Positions 1-11,440 of a DNA stretch of 64,000 nt are shown here, one piece after another. Source of the DNA: Orobanche coerulescens. Lineage: Eukaryota > Streptophyta > Magnoliopsida > Lamiales > Orobanchaceae. Position 1 is the first letter of the stretch; the number at the start of each line of letters is the position of its first letter. The stretch spans positions 152,134,096 through 152,198,095 of the forward strand of contig CM065802.1 of NCBI GenBank assembly GCA_033398695.1, written 5' to 3'. The notes below the pieces were generated by a model that was not told the DNA's origin, did no database searches, and was given only the letters and a program-made list of their open reading frames with translations. A program made the position numbers and the translations under genes.

Positions 1-140
1 CGAAATAAAAATTACAAGAATACATAAATCGCGAATAGATGCGCGTCAAGAGATCAAGAAGAAACTCCTTAAGCCGCCATCATTTAGCACGATTATTACA
101 CACGACGAAAGTAAAAATACAAGAGGTCCGTCATGGGTTA

Positions 141-785
141 TCAAAGGGAGAGGAATGAATCCACTTTTCGTTTTCTCACAGTAAAATCTTCTACCTGCAC
201 AATTTTAGCTAGAGCCGGATCTGGTTGAGGAACAAATTCATTGAGTTTTTGATTAGTTCTTCTGGTGTTGTTGCAACGACTATGATTCGTTTTGCACGCT
301 CGGAAATAAAGCCCTTTTCGGCGAGTAGTCGATGAAAGACAGAAACCATCAAAGAAACCATTGACATTAAGCACTCCTATTGGTTTTGATGAACATTTAG
401 CTAGGCTCTCGTAACCACATGAAAAAGTTCCTCAAGGGTGCCAAAACCACCGGGAAGGGCGATAAAGGTGCCGAATTATTTATCATGTGAGTTATGCGAT
501 CTTGCATATTCACAGATCTAAACTCATCTCCGATAGTTGACCGGTGATTTTACTTTCACGAGAGGTTTTGGGATTACTCCCAACACTCTTACTCCTTCCA
601 TATAGGCGAAGCAGCACTCGTCCCATTAATCCTAGACTTCCTCCTCCGTAAACTACATGAATGCATTTTTCTCCTAAGGTACGACCCAAGTCGTGGTCGC
701 TGATGAAGCATGCCTCTTTTCCAGAACTAGATCCACCGAAAATGCAGCATGTGTAAAATTTTTTTGTGGAAGATGATAACTCCAT
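141..785 (-). pseudogene. LOG-like cytokinin riboside 5'-monophosphate phosphoribohydrolase pseudogene
   Basis: The minus-strand translation from the ATG at 783-785 begins like a LOG protein: a GGSSSGK segment, then VYGGGSLGLMG. About 55 codons further on, in another frame (about 440-470), comes ALPGGFGTLEEL, which is the PGGxGTxxE signature of the LOG family. The C-terminal part (141-374) has LNVNGFF, then NEFVPQPDPAL. LOG enzymes release active cytokinin bases from nucleotide precursors in the cytosol. The copy is dead: the frame changes just after GLMG and again around the PGG motif, and stop codons lie between. The three blocks are in the right order in about 645 bp, close to an intron-free LOG coding length, so this could be a retroposed copy. 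No poly(A) tail is visible on the minus-strand 3' side. Confidence 0.8.
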
Positions 786-797
786 TTTTGAAAAGAA

Positions 798-815
798 TTT
801 TTTTTTTTTTTTTTT
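798..815. repeat. Poly(T) tract
   Basis: An uninterrupted run of T, followed by further T-rich sequence to about 845. It separates the LOG remnant from the Athila-like fragment. Confidence 0.9.
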
Positions 816-924
816 AGATTTTTTTGATTTTTTAGATTTTTTAGAAAATAAATAATAAGAAAAACAATAAATAAATTGGGTTCCCTCCCAATAAGGGCTC
901 GTTTAATGTCATTAGCTTTGACAA

Positions 925-1765
925 CTTCCTGTTTTAGTCGTGCGACGGATCTTCAAGGGTTATGCTCTCTCCGTGAGGAATTTTACGATTTTCAAAATAA
1001 GGCTTTACCTCGTGTCCGTTCACGAAATGACTCTTTGGTTTGAGGATTTATCACCTAATTACTCCGTATGGAAATACTTCCTCAATCTCGAAGGGTCCCG
1101 TCCAGCGTGATTTTAGCTTACCTGGAAATAATCGCAAACGAGAATTAAATAAAAGTACTTTCGTACCTGGTTCAAGGTGCTTGAGGGTAAGTTTCCGGTC
1201 ATGAAGTCTCTTGACTTTGTCTTTGTAAATCGAGAGTTCTCGTATGCTTCGTTTCTTAACTCGTCTAGTTCGGATATTTGTAGCAGTCTTTCCTGTCCAG
1301 CTTTTTCAATTCCATTGAAACGGCCTTAATTGCCCAATAAGCTTTATGTTCGATTTCAACAGGAAGGTGACAATTTTTTCCATAGACTAGACGGTAAGGG
1401 CTCATTCCCAATGGACTCTTGTATGCTGTTCGGTATGCCCAAAGTGCATCGACCAATTTTTCAGCCCAATCTTTTCGAGTTGGGCGCACAGTTTTTTCCA
1501 AGATCCCTTTTATTTGTCGGTTGCTTGTTTCAGCCTGACCCGACGTTTGTGGATGGTAGGGAGTTGCAATTTTGTGATTTATGCCATTTTTGGCCATAAG
1601 CTTGTCAAATAACTTGTTGCAGAAGTGAGATCCCCCATCACTGATTATTGCCTTGGGAAATCCGAAACGACTGATTATGTATTCCTGTACAAACTTAACA
1701 ACAATATTAGCATCATTAGTCCTTGTGGGGATTGCCTCAACCCACTTGGATACAACAATGCTCAA
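925..1765 (-). pseudogene. Athila-like Ty3/gypsy integrase fragment
   Basis: The open part (1265-1765) reads VSKWVEA, then [11 protein letters not shown], then [13 protein letters not shown] and [20 protein letters not shown]. This is the D,D-35-E integrase core of the Athila/Calypso lineage, with the typical [14 protein letters not shown] segment. Broken frames continue to about 925 with [33 protein letters not shown] and VNGHEVKPY, the integrase C-terminal domain. Upstream pol is missing: homology stops near 1757-1765, where the neighbouring SIRE-like LTR begins. The fragment has frameshifts near 1265 and 1150 and cannot encode an active integrase. Confidence 0.85.
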
Positions 1766-3146
1766 CAATATGAGCATCATTAGTTTGATTAATTTAATTC
1801 GGGTTTTATATCTTTTGCCAGATCTAGGATTGTACGTAATACATAATCGTTATAATTCTAGAATCATAAGTAGCAAGTATTTGATTTTTATTAATTGGGT
1901 AACACAAAATAAAGTTCTTTTGGGTCGAGCTTGATAACTCAATATCTTGTCTATTTCCATCATTTTGTTTTTTAATGCATGTAACAAACAAGATTTAAAG
2001 TTCTTGTTGTAAATACTTCGTCTAGATAGGTTTGAATAAATAGCTTGTTTTAATTAAATAAACTTAAGAAATGATAGGAGTTACCAAAGCTTGTTGTTGA
2101 CTTCGAAGTAGGAATTCATTGGGAATAAAGGAACGATAAGTGCTGCAGTGATTCATTAATTAAATTAAAACGGGGGATAACGACACTAAGACCTCGATAT
2201 TCATCTCAATTTTCCTATCAATTTTTACTTATTCTCGATCCTTGGATGCCTTTACAGTCTCGAACTTCAACCAGTGAAGTACCCCGAACTCAGGATTAAA
2301 GACACGAGTTTTTGTCTTCTCCAACTAAGAGCTTCTTCAAGTATGAACTTTTGAGAACTGCTCTTTTCACGATGCTATAGTTCGCTTTTGGATTGCTTTG
2401 AATGCTTTGATTGCTTGAGATTATGTTCGCACCGATGTTGTGTGTTTTTCTCAGCTTCAAATCTTCGAATATATATAGGTCATGATCTCTGAGCATTTCC
2501 TTCATAGCCGTTGCAAATCTTTTCATCAAATCCGTCCGTTGGAGAGGTAGACTTCATTGTTTTCTTTCTAAACGTTGCAAGGCTGGATTCCCATATTTTA
2601 ATCCATCTTTCGACCGTTGTGAAGACTTTGCATGTGAGGCGCCATATCTTTTGAATATAAAAGGATTAAAGTCTTCAGTGGTAGGCCTCGATGAATTATT
2701 CAATTCATATCCTTTGCGGGAATCTCTCCAATTTGTCTCTTCATGTTGCATGTGACTTTCCGTAATATTTGACTATTCAATGCATACTGACGTGAACTTG
2801 GAGTACTTGGCTGATCTCAAGTAGGCTGGTGAACAGTCATCTTCACTGCAGTTTGGGACTTCTCTGATGGCAGCTGATTGGGACTCGCCTGATCAGATGA
2901 CTTGTCTGAAGTCACTTGACTGCAGTCTGGTCAAATATCTCTGATGATTTTTGTTGACCAGAACTTCTCTGACTTGACTCGGCTGTACCTATCTGATGAA
3001 CTCAGCTGTACATTTGTACCTCGCCGATTTGAGCCTAACTTATTTTGGCCTATAGAAGATACTCATTTGGTTCTTCTTTACATTTTGCCAAGTAATAATT
3101 CAATTATATTAATGACATCATCAAAATCTAGCAAGTATTCCTAACA
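1766..3146 (-). mobile_element. 3' LTR of SIRE-like Ty1/copia element C5
   Basis: The right edge is well defined. Read on the minus strand, TGTTAGGAATACTTGC starts at 3146, directly after a purine-rich polypurine tract (complement of aattccccctatttt, 3147-3161). A TATATATATTC TATA-like element lies near 2465-2480 in LTR sense. The left edge is uncertain (about 1757-1795), where Athila-like coding homology begins; I could not see a clean CA end or target duplication. The two short minus-strand open frames at 2296-2529 and 2554-2751 lie inside this LTR and are unlikely to be genes. Confidence 0.6.
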
Positions 3147-3361
3147 AATTCCCCCTATTTTGATGATGGCAAAACTTAAGAAAATATTCAAATGAACAAG
3201 TCTGCACTTGAATGCAAGACACAAACTAAAATCAGTCTAGTTTTGAGACAACTGGGAATTGTCATTCAAAAGACTGTTATAAAATTTTTCTGAATTGATT
3301 TACAAATACATGTCTTAAAAACACTTACAGAAAATCTTACAAGTACAAAATTGAATATAAA
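3147..3361 (-). other. Polypurine tract and 3' untranslated part of C5
   Basis: On the minus strand this short stretch runs from the stop of the env-like frame (3362) to the LTR. It ends in a GGGGGAAT-type polypurine tract, the expected plus-strand primer. The same arrangement (…GGCA…PPT…TGTT) is found beside the C3 LTR at 11441 and beside the LTR at 41075. Confidence 0.65.
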
Positions 3362-4660
3362 TCATCTGCCTCTGCCTCTGCCTCTTCGGATAGGCTGCTT
3401 GGCAGGTCTGAATGGTTGAGCTCCAATTGGTCTTATTTTAGCAGGAACAAGACCATACTTTCTTCTTACAACAAGGGCTGCAAAATCTTGCTCTTCTTGA
3501 GAGGAGAACTTGTTTTCAATACATAGTTTCTTGATCTTTCTTTGGAGTGCAAGTTCTTCCAAAACATCATTTTTCAAGGTGGAAGGTTCTTTGGGCCTGA
3601 AAGGAGGGATCATGGGATATGCATTGCATGCCTCTGCATGTTTTAGAAGGATGGCCCAGAGTTGTGGATATGCTTCCTCCATGAAATTGATGAAAATCTG
3701 CTGTGGGGAGCAACTACTATCCTGGAGTAATTCCCAGATATAGTAATCTCTGATGAACCTTTTCTTTGCAGATCCCCACATGGGTAAAGCCTCGGTAGGT
3801 ACAAACTCTTCAACATACCATAACTCTCTGCCTTCCCATTCTAGTGTAGGCTCGAATCCACTTCTGATCCTCCTTGTTTTGCCTGCAGGCTGATCATCAG
3901 CCTATTCTGATTCTGCTTCTCCCTTCCTCTTAGCTGAAGATGTCCCAGCAGTGATCAATTGGACATCTTGCCTCTTCTTAGTTCTCAGCTCTTGAACTTC
4001 CCTTATTTCTCCTTGTTTGCTGCCTTCCCCCTGAATCCTTTCTTCCCCCTTTTTGCCAGCATCAACCAGGGTGGTCAACTGCTGCTCCATTCTATGCATC
4101 CAGTCAAACATGCCAAAAAGCATTCTGTTTTTTGTAGGAGGAGGTGGTTGGGGAACATTCTGCTCCAGCAAGGTGTCGATCTTTGTATTGATAGACTGAA
4201 GATCAGGGGTGATCTGAGAAGCAAGCAGCTCTCCAATAGTGTCCTTAACAATTTGCCTGATCAGCTCGGTCATCGAAGGTGAAATCTGTGATGTTGGTGG
4301 AGAGTACTCGCTTGAGCCCTCTACTCCTGCAGGTAGGTGTACAGACGACCTACCTGTCTGCAGACTCCTGTCTGCAACTGGCATTCCAGATGGGGTCTGT
4401 TCAGGGGTCCCCGATCTGGAATCTTCAGCCAATTCTGCATCTAGGATGGTATACCGGGCAGGCGCCCCAGCCTTATCTGCAGCCTCCTTTTCTGGCTCTT
4501 TTTCTTGCTCCTTCTCTTTTTCTTCTTCTTCCTTTTCTGACTTCTTCTCTCCTTCTTCTTCCTTCTTTTCTTCCTCTTCAACATTCTCTTTCTCTTTCTC
4601 AGTCTCCTTTTCTCCTCCATCATCCTTACCATCATCATCATCATCATCATCCTTATCATC
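3362..4660 (-). pseudogene. Env-like / extra 3' ORF of SIRE-like copia C5, 5'-truncated, one in-frame stop
   Basis: One minus-strand frame runs from 4660 to the stop at 3362. It is interrupted only by a TAG at 3902-3904. The N-terminal third is very acidic, with runs of D, then alternating E and K. A Pro-rich segment follows (about 4120-4160), then a predicted coiled-coil-like stretch (MDWMHRMEQQLTTLV type). The C-terminal third has MWGSAKKRFIRDYYIWELLQ and ends in a basic RGRGRGR tail. Its place directly upstream of the PPT and 3' LTR is where SIRE/Maximus elements carry an extra, so-called env-like ORF. The role of that ORF is not established, and this one shows no obvious signal peptide or membrane span in what remains. 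The 5' end was lost where the Athila-like LTR begins at 4661; apparent residues upstream of 4660 come from that LTR. Confidence 0.65.
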
Positions 4661-5532
4661 TGTTGCGATATTTCTTACACGCAAGTGCACGTCATCGTTT
4701 ACAAGTAATAAAGTGATAAGTAGAGTGTCGTTCCCACGAGGACTGAATCTCTAACTATCGATTTTTGTGTATTCCAATTTTATTTGAACAATCGAATTTG
4801 GGATTTTGCAATTAATAGCTAAAAGAATTACTAAAAGACTAGTAGAAAACGATGGCTTGAATAAAATAAATCAAATGATGAATAAGTCTAGGATTCTGAA
4901 TCCACCTCAGTGTATCCGAATTTACTCTCGATTATCCATAATAAATAATTTTCCCAGTTTATTGAAGGCGGAGATTGCTAATATATTCTACCGCCTCTCC
5001 CGAGGTCAATAGATTTATCTAAAGGCGAATAACGCACTCTATCCCTAGGTGAATTAATTCGTCAATAGGCGAAAGGCATAAAATCTCCCAAAAGCCACGT
5101 AGTTCCTATGAGTATATTCCTATCTCACAGAATAAAACGGTCCTCACCAATAGATCCTCACCAAATCTCCTCTCCCGATTCGAATTGAATGATTAAATCA
5201 ATACAGCTATTGGCCAGATAATTGCAAGCATTAAACACAATTGGGGCAACTCAATAAAAAGGTAATTAATTGGATAATCTCAAGAAATTCATCAAAACAT
5301 AGGTTTCATCAAAACCCTAGATTAGGGCTTTAGCCAGACATACTAATAATTAAAAATACAGAATAGATAAATGAAAGCATAAAAATCAAACGCAGATGAA
5401 GCTCGGATTCCTCCGTTCTTCAGCTTCCGCCCTCTGCCTTTCAAGTCTTCTGCTTCCCTCTTCTTCTGCCGTCTCCAAGCTTAAGCTCCAAAAGATTAAA
5501 AAATCCAAAGATAATTAATTAGGGTCTTAAAC

Positions 5533-5542
5533 CCTATTTATA
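5533..5542 (-). promoter_or_regulatory. TATA box of A1 LTR
   Basis: TATAAATAGG in LTR sense, downstream of the GCCGCGGC palindrome array. Confidence 0.6.
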
Positions 5543-5632
5543 GCTCAGCATATCCTCCAAAATGCGTCCGTATCCGTATGTCGAAAACTGGCTTCGAAAC
5601 GGCCCTAATTCGCGCGGACAACCAAAAACCGC

Positions 5633-5815
5633 CAAGTGTGCCGCGGCGCACTAAACTTGTGCCGCGGCACAGGGCCTTCAGCTGGGTGCCTGGGCGTCTT
5701 TAATTTCTTCTGTGCCGCGGTTCACCTGGGCTGTGCCGCGGCACAGAGTACTGATTTACTCGCCTTTGGTGGTGTCTTCTGTGCCGCGCCCTGCTCCCTT
5801 GTGCCGCGGCTCATA
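5633..5815 (-). repeat. GTGCCGCGGCAC palindrome array in the A1 LTR
   Basis: Six or so copies or near-copies of the perfect palindrome GTGCCGCGGCAC stand at irregular spacing, separated by 20-40 bp of unrelated sequence. The open frame at 5636-5851 on the plus strand is just the translation of this array. Confidence 0.85.
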
Positions 5816-5974
5816 GTCCAGATTGGCTGCGCCCGTTTTGCCTCGTTTTAGCTTCCGGACTTCAATTTCCTGTCAATCATACAAAATTAAGGCATTAAAG
5901 GCTCATTTAGACAATTTCACTCTCCAAAATACTACAAAATAATAATAAATAAGCGTATAAAAATACGCCTAACA

Positions 5975-6150
5975 AATACCCCCAAACTTAAGCCTTTGCT
6001 TGTCCTCAAGCAAAAAAGAATTAAATTCAATAAAAGAATGTCGTGAATCATCGTGCAACTCATAGTGTTAAACCTAATCAATACTATCCTGTAATTCTCT
6101 CTAAATAATACGAATGTCATAAAAGCGAGCTGCACTCAGAATAATGATTC
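5975..6150 (-). mobile_element. 3' internal remnant of A1
   Basis: On the minus strand this stretch contains TTGCTTGAGGACAAGCAAAG followed by the PPT. It matches, in order, the A2 internal end at about 10035-10193. Similarity fades at about 6150, where S1 sequence begins. It is non-coding. Confidence 0.6.
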
Positions 6151-9100
6151 TGAGATATTCATATCTAGAACTGAGTTATGTGTTTTGATACAATATTCGT
6201 ATAGGAATACGAATATGGTTCTGGGTTTGATAAGATTATAATTCACTTTTGAGTTTGAGAATTCATACGTATTGAACAAGTGTTCAATTCGGATAATGGA
6301 ATTATTTGAAACCTTTGGAATATGGTTATCTATAATGTTGAATTAATCGGATCGTCCCGATTGGTGATGATAATCGGTAATTGGTTTATATTATGAATTT
6401 ACAAGGAGGAAACTTGTATCCGTATTTAAGATTGAATTTGGAATCGGTAATGCTTAGACACTTGGTTAAATTGATTATTGATATGATCTTCGGATTGTGT
6501 AATATATTTGTGGTTTTGAATTCGTGATTGATTGGTTTGGATTGTTTGGATTTGTATTTAATCGAGATATTGTAGAACTGTTGTGTTTGTTGATCGGTTA
6601 TTGATTGTTATTTGTGATCATCGAGTTACGGCTTGTATTGTGGATATGAGTTCGTATTTGTTGAGTTGGATTATTTGGTTTTATGTATATGATCGAGGTT
6701 TCGTTGAACCGTTGAGTTTGTTGGTTGGGTATGTCGGTTATTAATTTTTATCGAATGTGTGTTAATCGGTTATTGCAATAGGTTGTGATGTTTTGATCGT
6801 GGATTATGACCGTTGTGTTGCGGTTGAGGTCGAAGAGTTCGTAGATTGCTTTTGGTCGGGGCTGAGGAGCTCGTAGACAAAGGCAATGGATATTGGTAAC
6901 GGCTTTGTGGTATCGGTACCGAGGCAAGTTTGTACTTGTTCAGTTTATAATATTTGATGAATGGTTTCGCTTTCATTTCATTTATAATTCGTACAGCAAT
7001 GATATTATAAATATAAACTGTCGGGATGATGATTTGTTTATCATGATATGGTTTGAGACAAATCATAATGTATATGATTTAATTATGTTTGATTGAAGAC
7101 AGAGATGTGAGTTATATTTGGTCAGTGATATGGAATGTCAAATATCGAGGATGGTATACTATTACGACATTGATGTCGGGATGGTGGTTTGTTAGTATAA
7201 ATGGACTATACCTATTTCGGGATTATTCGTATAACTGTGTATTCGTTCAGGGATGTTTATTCGTGGAAAGGATTTTATCTTCGGCTTTGAGGTAATTCCA
7301 GTATTGTTCAGTTGTGAGGATAATTGTTCTGAGGAATTATTGTATATGTTTTATGTTGATGTTTCATATATTGGGATTCGTATTGATTATTTCGTTGAGG
7401 GATGATGATACAGGGCTGATTGTATTGAGATCGTTGATCGTGTTGATCATTTGTCGGGGATGATGATCCCAGGATTGTTGTTTTGGATATTGATTGATCG
7501 TGTCGACTTTTCACTGTCAGTCTGTTGTTGTTCACTTCGGTAAGTCTCGTGATCCTTATTGGATATGTGTTTCTTTGAGTTTCGTTGTCATGTTGCATCG
7601 TGACATATCTGGAGTCATATCTGCGTTCCGATTGAATATTGTGTAGGATTTTTAGCCGGGCACATATATAGTCATGCGTGAATATTTTCCGTGAAGGGTT
7701 GTGCACACGAGACGTAGTTCGTTGAGGCTAATTAGGTACATTGTACCACGTATATCCTGGATTCCGTATACGGGGTGGACATGTGCACTGACACATATTC
7801 GGATCGGGCGTACTATGATGTCCATCTTTGAGCCATACCGTTTGGTCGTTCATAGTTCCATGTATGATTGGATATGTTCGACGGTTTGCGACTGGTTGTT
7901 CATACACCCGAGGGGTATGTTTCGACAGTTGGGGTTATTTCTTTGAGATACATTATTATTGATCATTTGGAGTTTACCTTGTTGATGGTATTCTCGGTTA
8001 TTGTTGGTCCTTTGTTGATCATTTGGAGTCTACCTTGTTGAGGCTATTCTCGGTTTTTGTTGATCTTTGTTGATCGTGTTTGGAGTTTACCATGTTGAGG
8101 GTATTCTCGGTTATTGTTATTCCTTTGTCGATCGTATTGGAATTTATCATGTTGATAATATTTTCGGTTCTACTTTGACCTTGGGTTGGTCGTATTGGAG
8201 CTCATCATATCGATGATATTCTCGATTGAATTATTGGTTGATCATTGTTATTGATCGTATGAGCATTCGGAATGTACGTCGATGTTTCAGGACTTGTTAT
8301 CATTGTTTTGTGGTAGTTGATCTACAGATATGTTGTGTATTATTGGTTTATCCAGGTTAAGATTTGATTGTGTAATCCGACGGACAGGATTTGGCACAGA
8401 TTGGATTACTCCGCACTTATGAGTTATGATGATGTTTTGAGGATTGTTGGTATTTTTGGAATACAGTACAGATAATTGTTGTTGAGTTCATTTCGTCATT
8501 TGAGAATGCGAAATATGGATTATGGTAAGGATTGATTTGTTATGAATTGCCATGGATTGGTAAGGTTATGGCGGTAAGATTACGTTGGTAGTATTCTTAC
8601 TATATTATTACATTGGTATGTAATTATTCATGATGATGTGATCGTTATCATTATTGAGTATTGTGGCTGACCCCATCGTGGGCTTTATTTTTAGGTACTT
8701 GGAGATCGAGCTTGTAGCGGTCGTGAAGGAGTGAGCTTCCCAGGTGATACTGGCTGTGGCTTGTAATTGAGTATTCTTTTCTGGTTGTTTATTCCACTGC
8801 AAATGTGTATTTTGAACTGTATTTTTATCCGGTGCGTGTGTATTTTTAAAATGGCTTTTCGGTATCTTTACCAACTTGTGTGTACTTTCAAAATGGCCTT
8901 TTGACATTTTGCGAACTTGGGTTATTTCGTCAAACCCTTTTTCCTAACTATTTTATCGGTACGTTTAAGGGGTGGCTTAACGTACACTTTGAACTGTCGA
9001 GATTTGGCATTTCGCCTTGTATTTTCAAATGGTATTTTATGACGGTATTTGAGCACTATGCTTTTGAAAATATTTGAGTATCTAAAATATTACCGTCATC

Positions 9101-9205
9101 GGCCTTTTGGCGTTTTTAAACATTTTTGAGATGGTTTTTAGCCTGGTGGGTTCCGGCACGGGACCCACGGCGCTGTAATATCCCGGATGGTTTTGGGGTG
9201 TTACA
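6150..9205 (+). mobile_element. Chromovirus-type (Tekay-like) LTR S1, solo or 5'-truncated
   Basis: About 3 kb of non-coding DNA ending …GGCGCTGTAATATCCCGG…GGGGTGTTACA at 9205. The same GGCGCTGTAAT…GGTGTTACA ending is seen (in LTR sense) in G1, G3 and, more loosely, G2. It carries a 57-bp tandem repeat (7961-8245). I found no matching start, no PBS after the end and no TSD: sequence after 9205 is the Athila-like A2. It may be a solo LTR whose left end was lost at A1, or one LTR of a broken element. The short open frames inside it are not gene-like. Confidence 0.6.
7961..8245 (+). repeat. Tandem repeat, about 57 bp x 5, in S1
   Basis: Five consecutive degenerate units begin near 7961, 8017, 8072, 8130 and 8189. 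Each opens with GATC-TTGGAGTTTACC-like sequence and contains TATTCTCGGTTATTGTT-like sequence. Confidence 0.8.
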
Positions 9206-9470
9206 GTTAGATGTATTTTCGTGCACTTAATTATCATTATTTCCATTTTGTGTTTAAATCCGCATAAATGAGCTTTTAATGCATTATGTTTATATGTTTT
9301 GAAGGAAATTAGAGTCCGGAAGCTTAAATGGAGAAAAACGGGCCAAAACGACAATTTTTGGTCAAGGGCCGCGTCACATCGAGCCAGAGCTACGGCAAGG
9401 AAAAAGGCGCCCATGCCTGGCAGCACAAGGGCAAGGGCCGCGGCACACTTAAGTCGGGCCATGGGCCGCG
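9206..9470 (+). mobile_element. 5' LTR remnant of Athila-like element A2
   Basis: It starts GTTAGATGTATTTTCGTGC (the initial T of TGTTAG is lost against the S1 end). It follows the A2 3' LTR through AATGAGCTTTTAATGCATTATG to the GC-rich zone. Compared with 16500-16590 it lacks about 75 bp of the palindrome zone around 9390. At about 9466-9470 it joins the 3' internal region directly, so PBS, gag and pol are deleted. Confidence 0.7.
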
Positions 9471-10193
9471 TAAAACGACAACCCTGAATAGACGAATGGT
9501 TCAGAAAAACGACAACCCTGAATAGACGAATGGTTCAGAAAAATCGCATCTCCGATGATGGGAAGCCTAGTAACCGGGGGTATTCACGTGACCCGTTGTT
9601 TACTCTCGCGTAAAACATCAACCTTGAATCGGACGTGCGAGAATAGCTATTCGAGTTTTTTCTCCACTGTAGAGGGAGACTTAGTAATTAGAAGCATTCA
9701 TGAGCCCCATGATTGTCTTTTACGTCAAATGGTTCCCCAATACATGAGAATGGAAATCCACCCTAGGGTTATTTCATGAAACATACCGGGGGTCGAAACC
9801 TAGTGGTTAACTCGAATTATTATAATGATAAGGGAGTGTTGTTCGAGGAATATTATGAGATTCTTGTGTTCTTGCCACGAGAATTTGAGACTGGGCGAGT
9901 TGGCTTGTTATACTCTCAACATTCATATTGGCGGTCGGCTCAATTCACGTTTGTTAATCTTTGAGCCTTGATTTTCTTCATGAGCTATTGATTTACACTT
10001 GAAATATTTACCTTGTGGAATCATTGTCCGTACTGTGACTCAATGGTACGATATCCGTATTATTCTTTGAGATTTTCAGGGTAGTATTAATTAGTTGAGC
10101 ATTATGGATTTGCACGATTGCCCACGATACTTGTCATTTTATTTGAAATTGATTTTTGCTTGAGGACAAGCAAAGGCTTAAGTTTGGGGTATT
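9471..10193 (+). mobile_element. 3' internal region and PPT of A2
   Basis: Non-coding 3' part of an Athila-like element ending GCTTGAGGACAAGCAAAGG, CTTAAGTTTGGGG (PPT), then TGTTAG of the 3' LTR. It begins with a 33-bp unit (AACGACAACCCTGAATAGAC…) present twice in tandem (about 9472-9537). The whole stretch is duplicated at 14421-15143 within the C3 locus. Confidence 0.7.
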
Positions 10194-10269
10194 TGTTAGA
10201 TGTATTTTCGTGCGATTAATTATCATTATTTTATCTCCATTTTGTGTTTAAATCTGCATAAATGAGCTT

Positions 10270-11440
10270 TCTTGTCCACTAAGTATACTGGATACAGTTT
10301 GGGAAGTAGTTTAAACAACAAACTATATTGATTTTAAATCTGAGTGCGTAGCGAAAGTCTTAGATACAGTAAGTTGCTGTGGATACAGTAACTTGATGTG
10401 CAGTGTATACTTAAATAATCACAGTAATTAAAACAGGTAAGGCAGAAGGTAAATAACACAATATTTAAAGTGGTTCGAGGTAAACCCCTCTACGTCCACT
10501 GGTCCTCCACACAAGAGTAAAAAGTTTATTATAATTACTACCTACACAACTACGTAATTATAACAACACACAATTAATATATCGTTCACACAGATTGATA
10601 TAAAGATCTTAGCTTCAACTGTTCACACGGATTGGTTTTGAGCTAATGCTTTGACTTGCTTCTTCACACATAGTTCTCAAGCTTCGTCTTCTTCCATGCA
10701 ATTCCTTCACACACAATTCTGGAGAAGCAACGATTACTCAGTCCACACAGGGCTGATATGGGTTTGTTCAAAGTATAGAACAAGGTATGAACAACAGCTT
10801 TGACTTTAAGAGCTTCTAGCTGATGAAGTGTTGTTCAAGATGATGAGCACTGTATATCTCTTAGATCTGAGTTGCAGTAAGCTTTGGAGATATGTTTTGC
10901 TCTGATGAATATATTAATAGCTTTGTTACTTGGGTGCTTGGGTAACTGATCTTCAATGCCTTGATGAGATATATATAGTCTTCTGGAGAATATATCCGTT
11001 GAGATAAATCCGTTGAGCAAGATTCCGTTCCGATGGGATGAAAAGCACGATCCGGAATTTGCGGGATTTTGAAGATCTGTTGACTGACAGTATTTAAATA
11101 CTTTATCCTTGAGTATTTAAATACTTCTTCATCAACGGGACTTGACTTCTGAAGATTCCTTGTTTGTCCTGTTGAGAGTTGTATGGAAGATCACTGTATT
11201 GGTGATTCGAGACAGTTTCCATACTTGGTCTTTATAAGACTTCTTTGTTGTACTGAAAGGATCCACTGTATACTGGATTTGAGACAGGTCTTCGATACAG
11301 GTTGATATTTCAACTTTATCGATACAGTTTCCTTACTGTATTGAGGATTGGCATATATGTTAAAACCTCTTATCAACACAATTCGATACAGGGATTTAAT
11401 ATCCCGGCTGTTTCGATACAGGGTTCTTGTTTTCCCAACA
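10270..11440 (-). repeat. Left (3') LTR of C3
   Basis: 1171 bp. In LTR sense it starts TGTTGGGAAAAC at 11440, next to the PPT. The distal end is TCTTGTCC instead of TGTTGGCC. It is rich in GATACAG words and has TATATATAG near 10970. Confidence 0.85.

Larger units (their letters stand above)
4661..5974 (-). mobile_element. 3' LTR of Athila-like Ty3/gypsy element A1
   Basis: On the minus strand the LTR starts TGTTAGGCGTATTTTTATAC at 5974, right after a PPT (AAGCAAAGGCTTAAGTTTGGGGG), and ends …TATCGCAACA at 4661. It shares its end region (GTGCACTTGCG…, conserved …CTTTATTACTTG…) and its PPT context with the A2 LTR ending at 17617, so both belong to related families. TATAAATAGG is at 5533-5542, and a GC-rich palindrome array (5633-5815) lies just upstream of it. 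The element cut into the env-like frame of C5. The 5' LTR is not present in the window. Confidence 0.8.

Noticed and set aside
2296..2751. Two minus-strand ORFs (65 and 77 aa) as small genes
   Set aside because: They lie inside the C5 LTR around its TATA-like element and show no domain.
4239..4754. Plus-strand ORFs of 145-171 aa rich in Ser, Leu and Phe
   Set aside because: They are antisense readings of the acidic D/E/K-rich part of the C5 env-like frame. Low-complexity purine runs leave several frames open.
8608..9077. ORFs on both strands near the end of S1
   Set aside because: They sit in the LTR end region next to the conserved GGCGCTGTAAT…TGTTACA terminus. No similarity to any element protein was seen.
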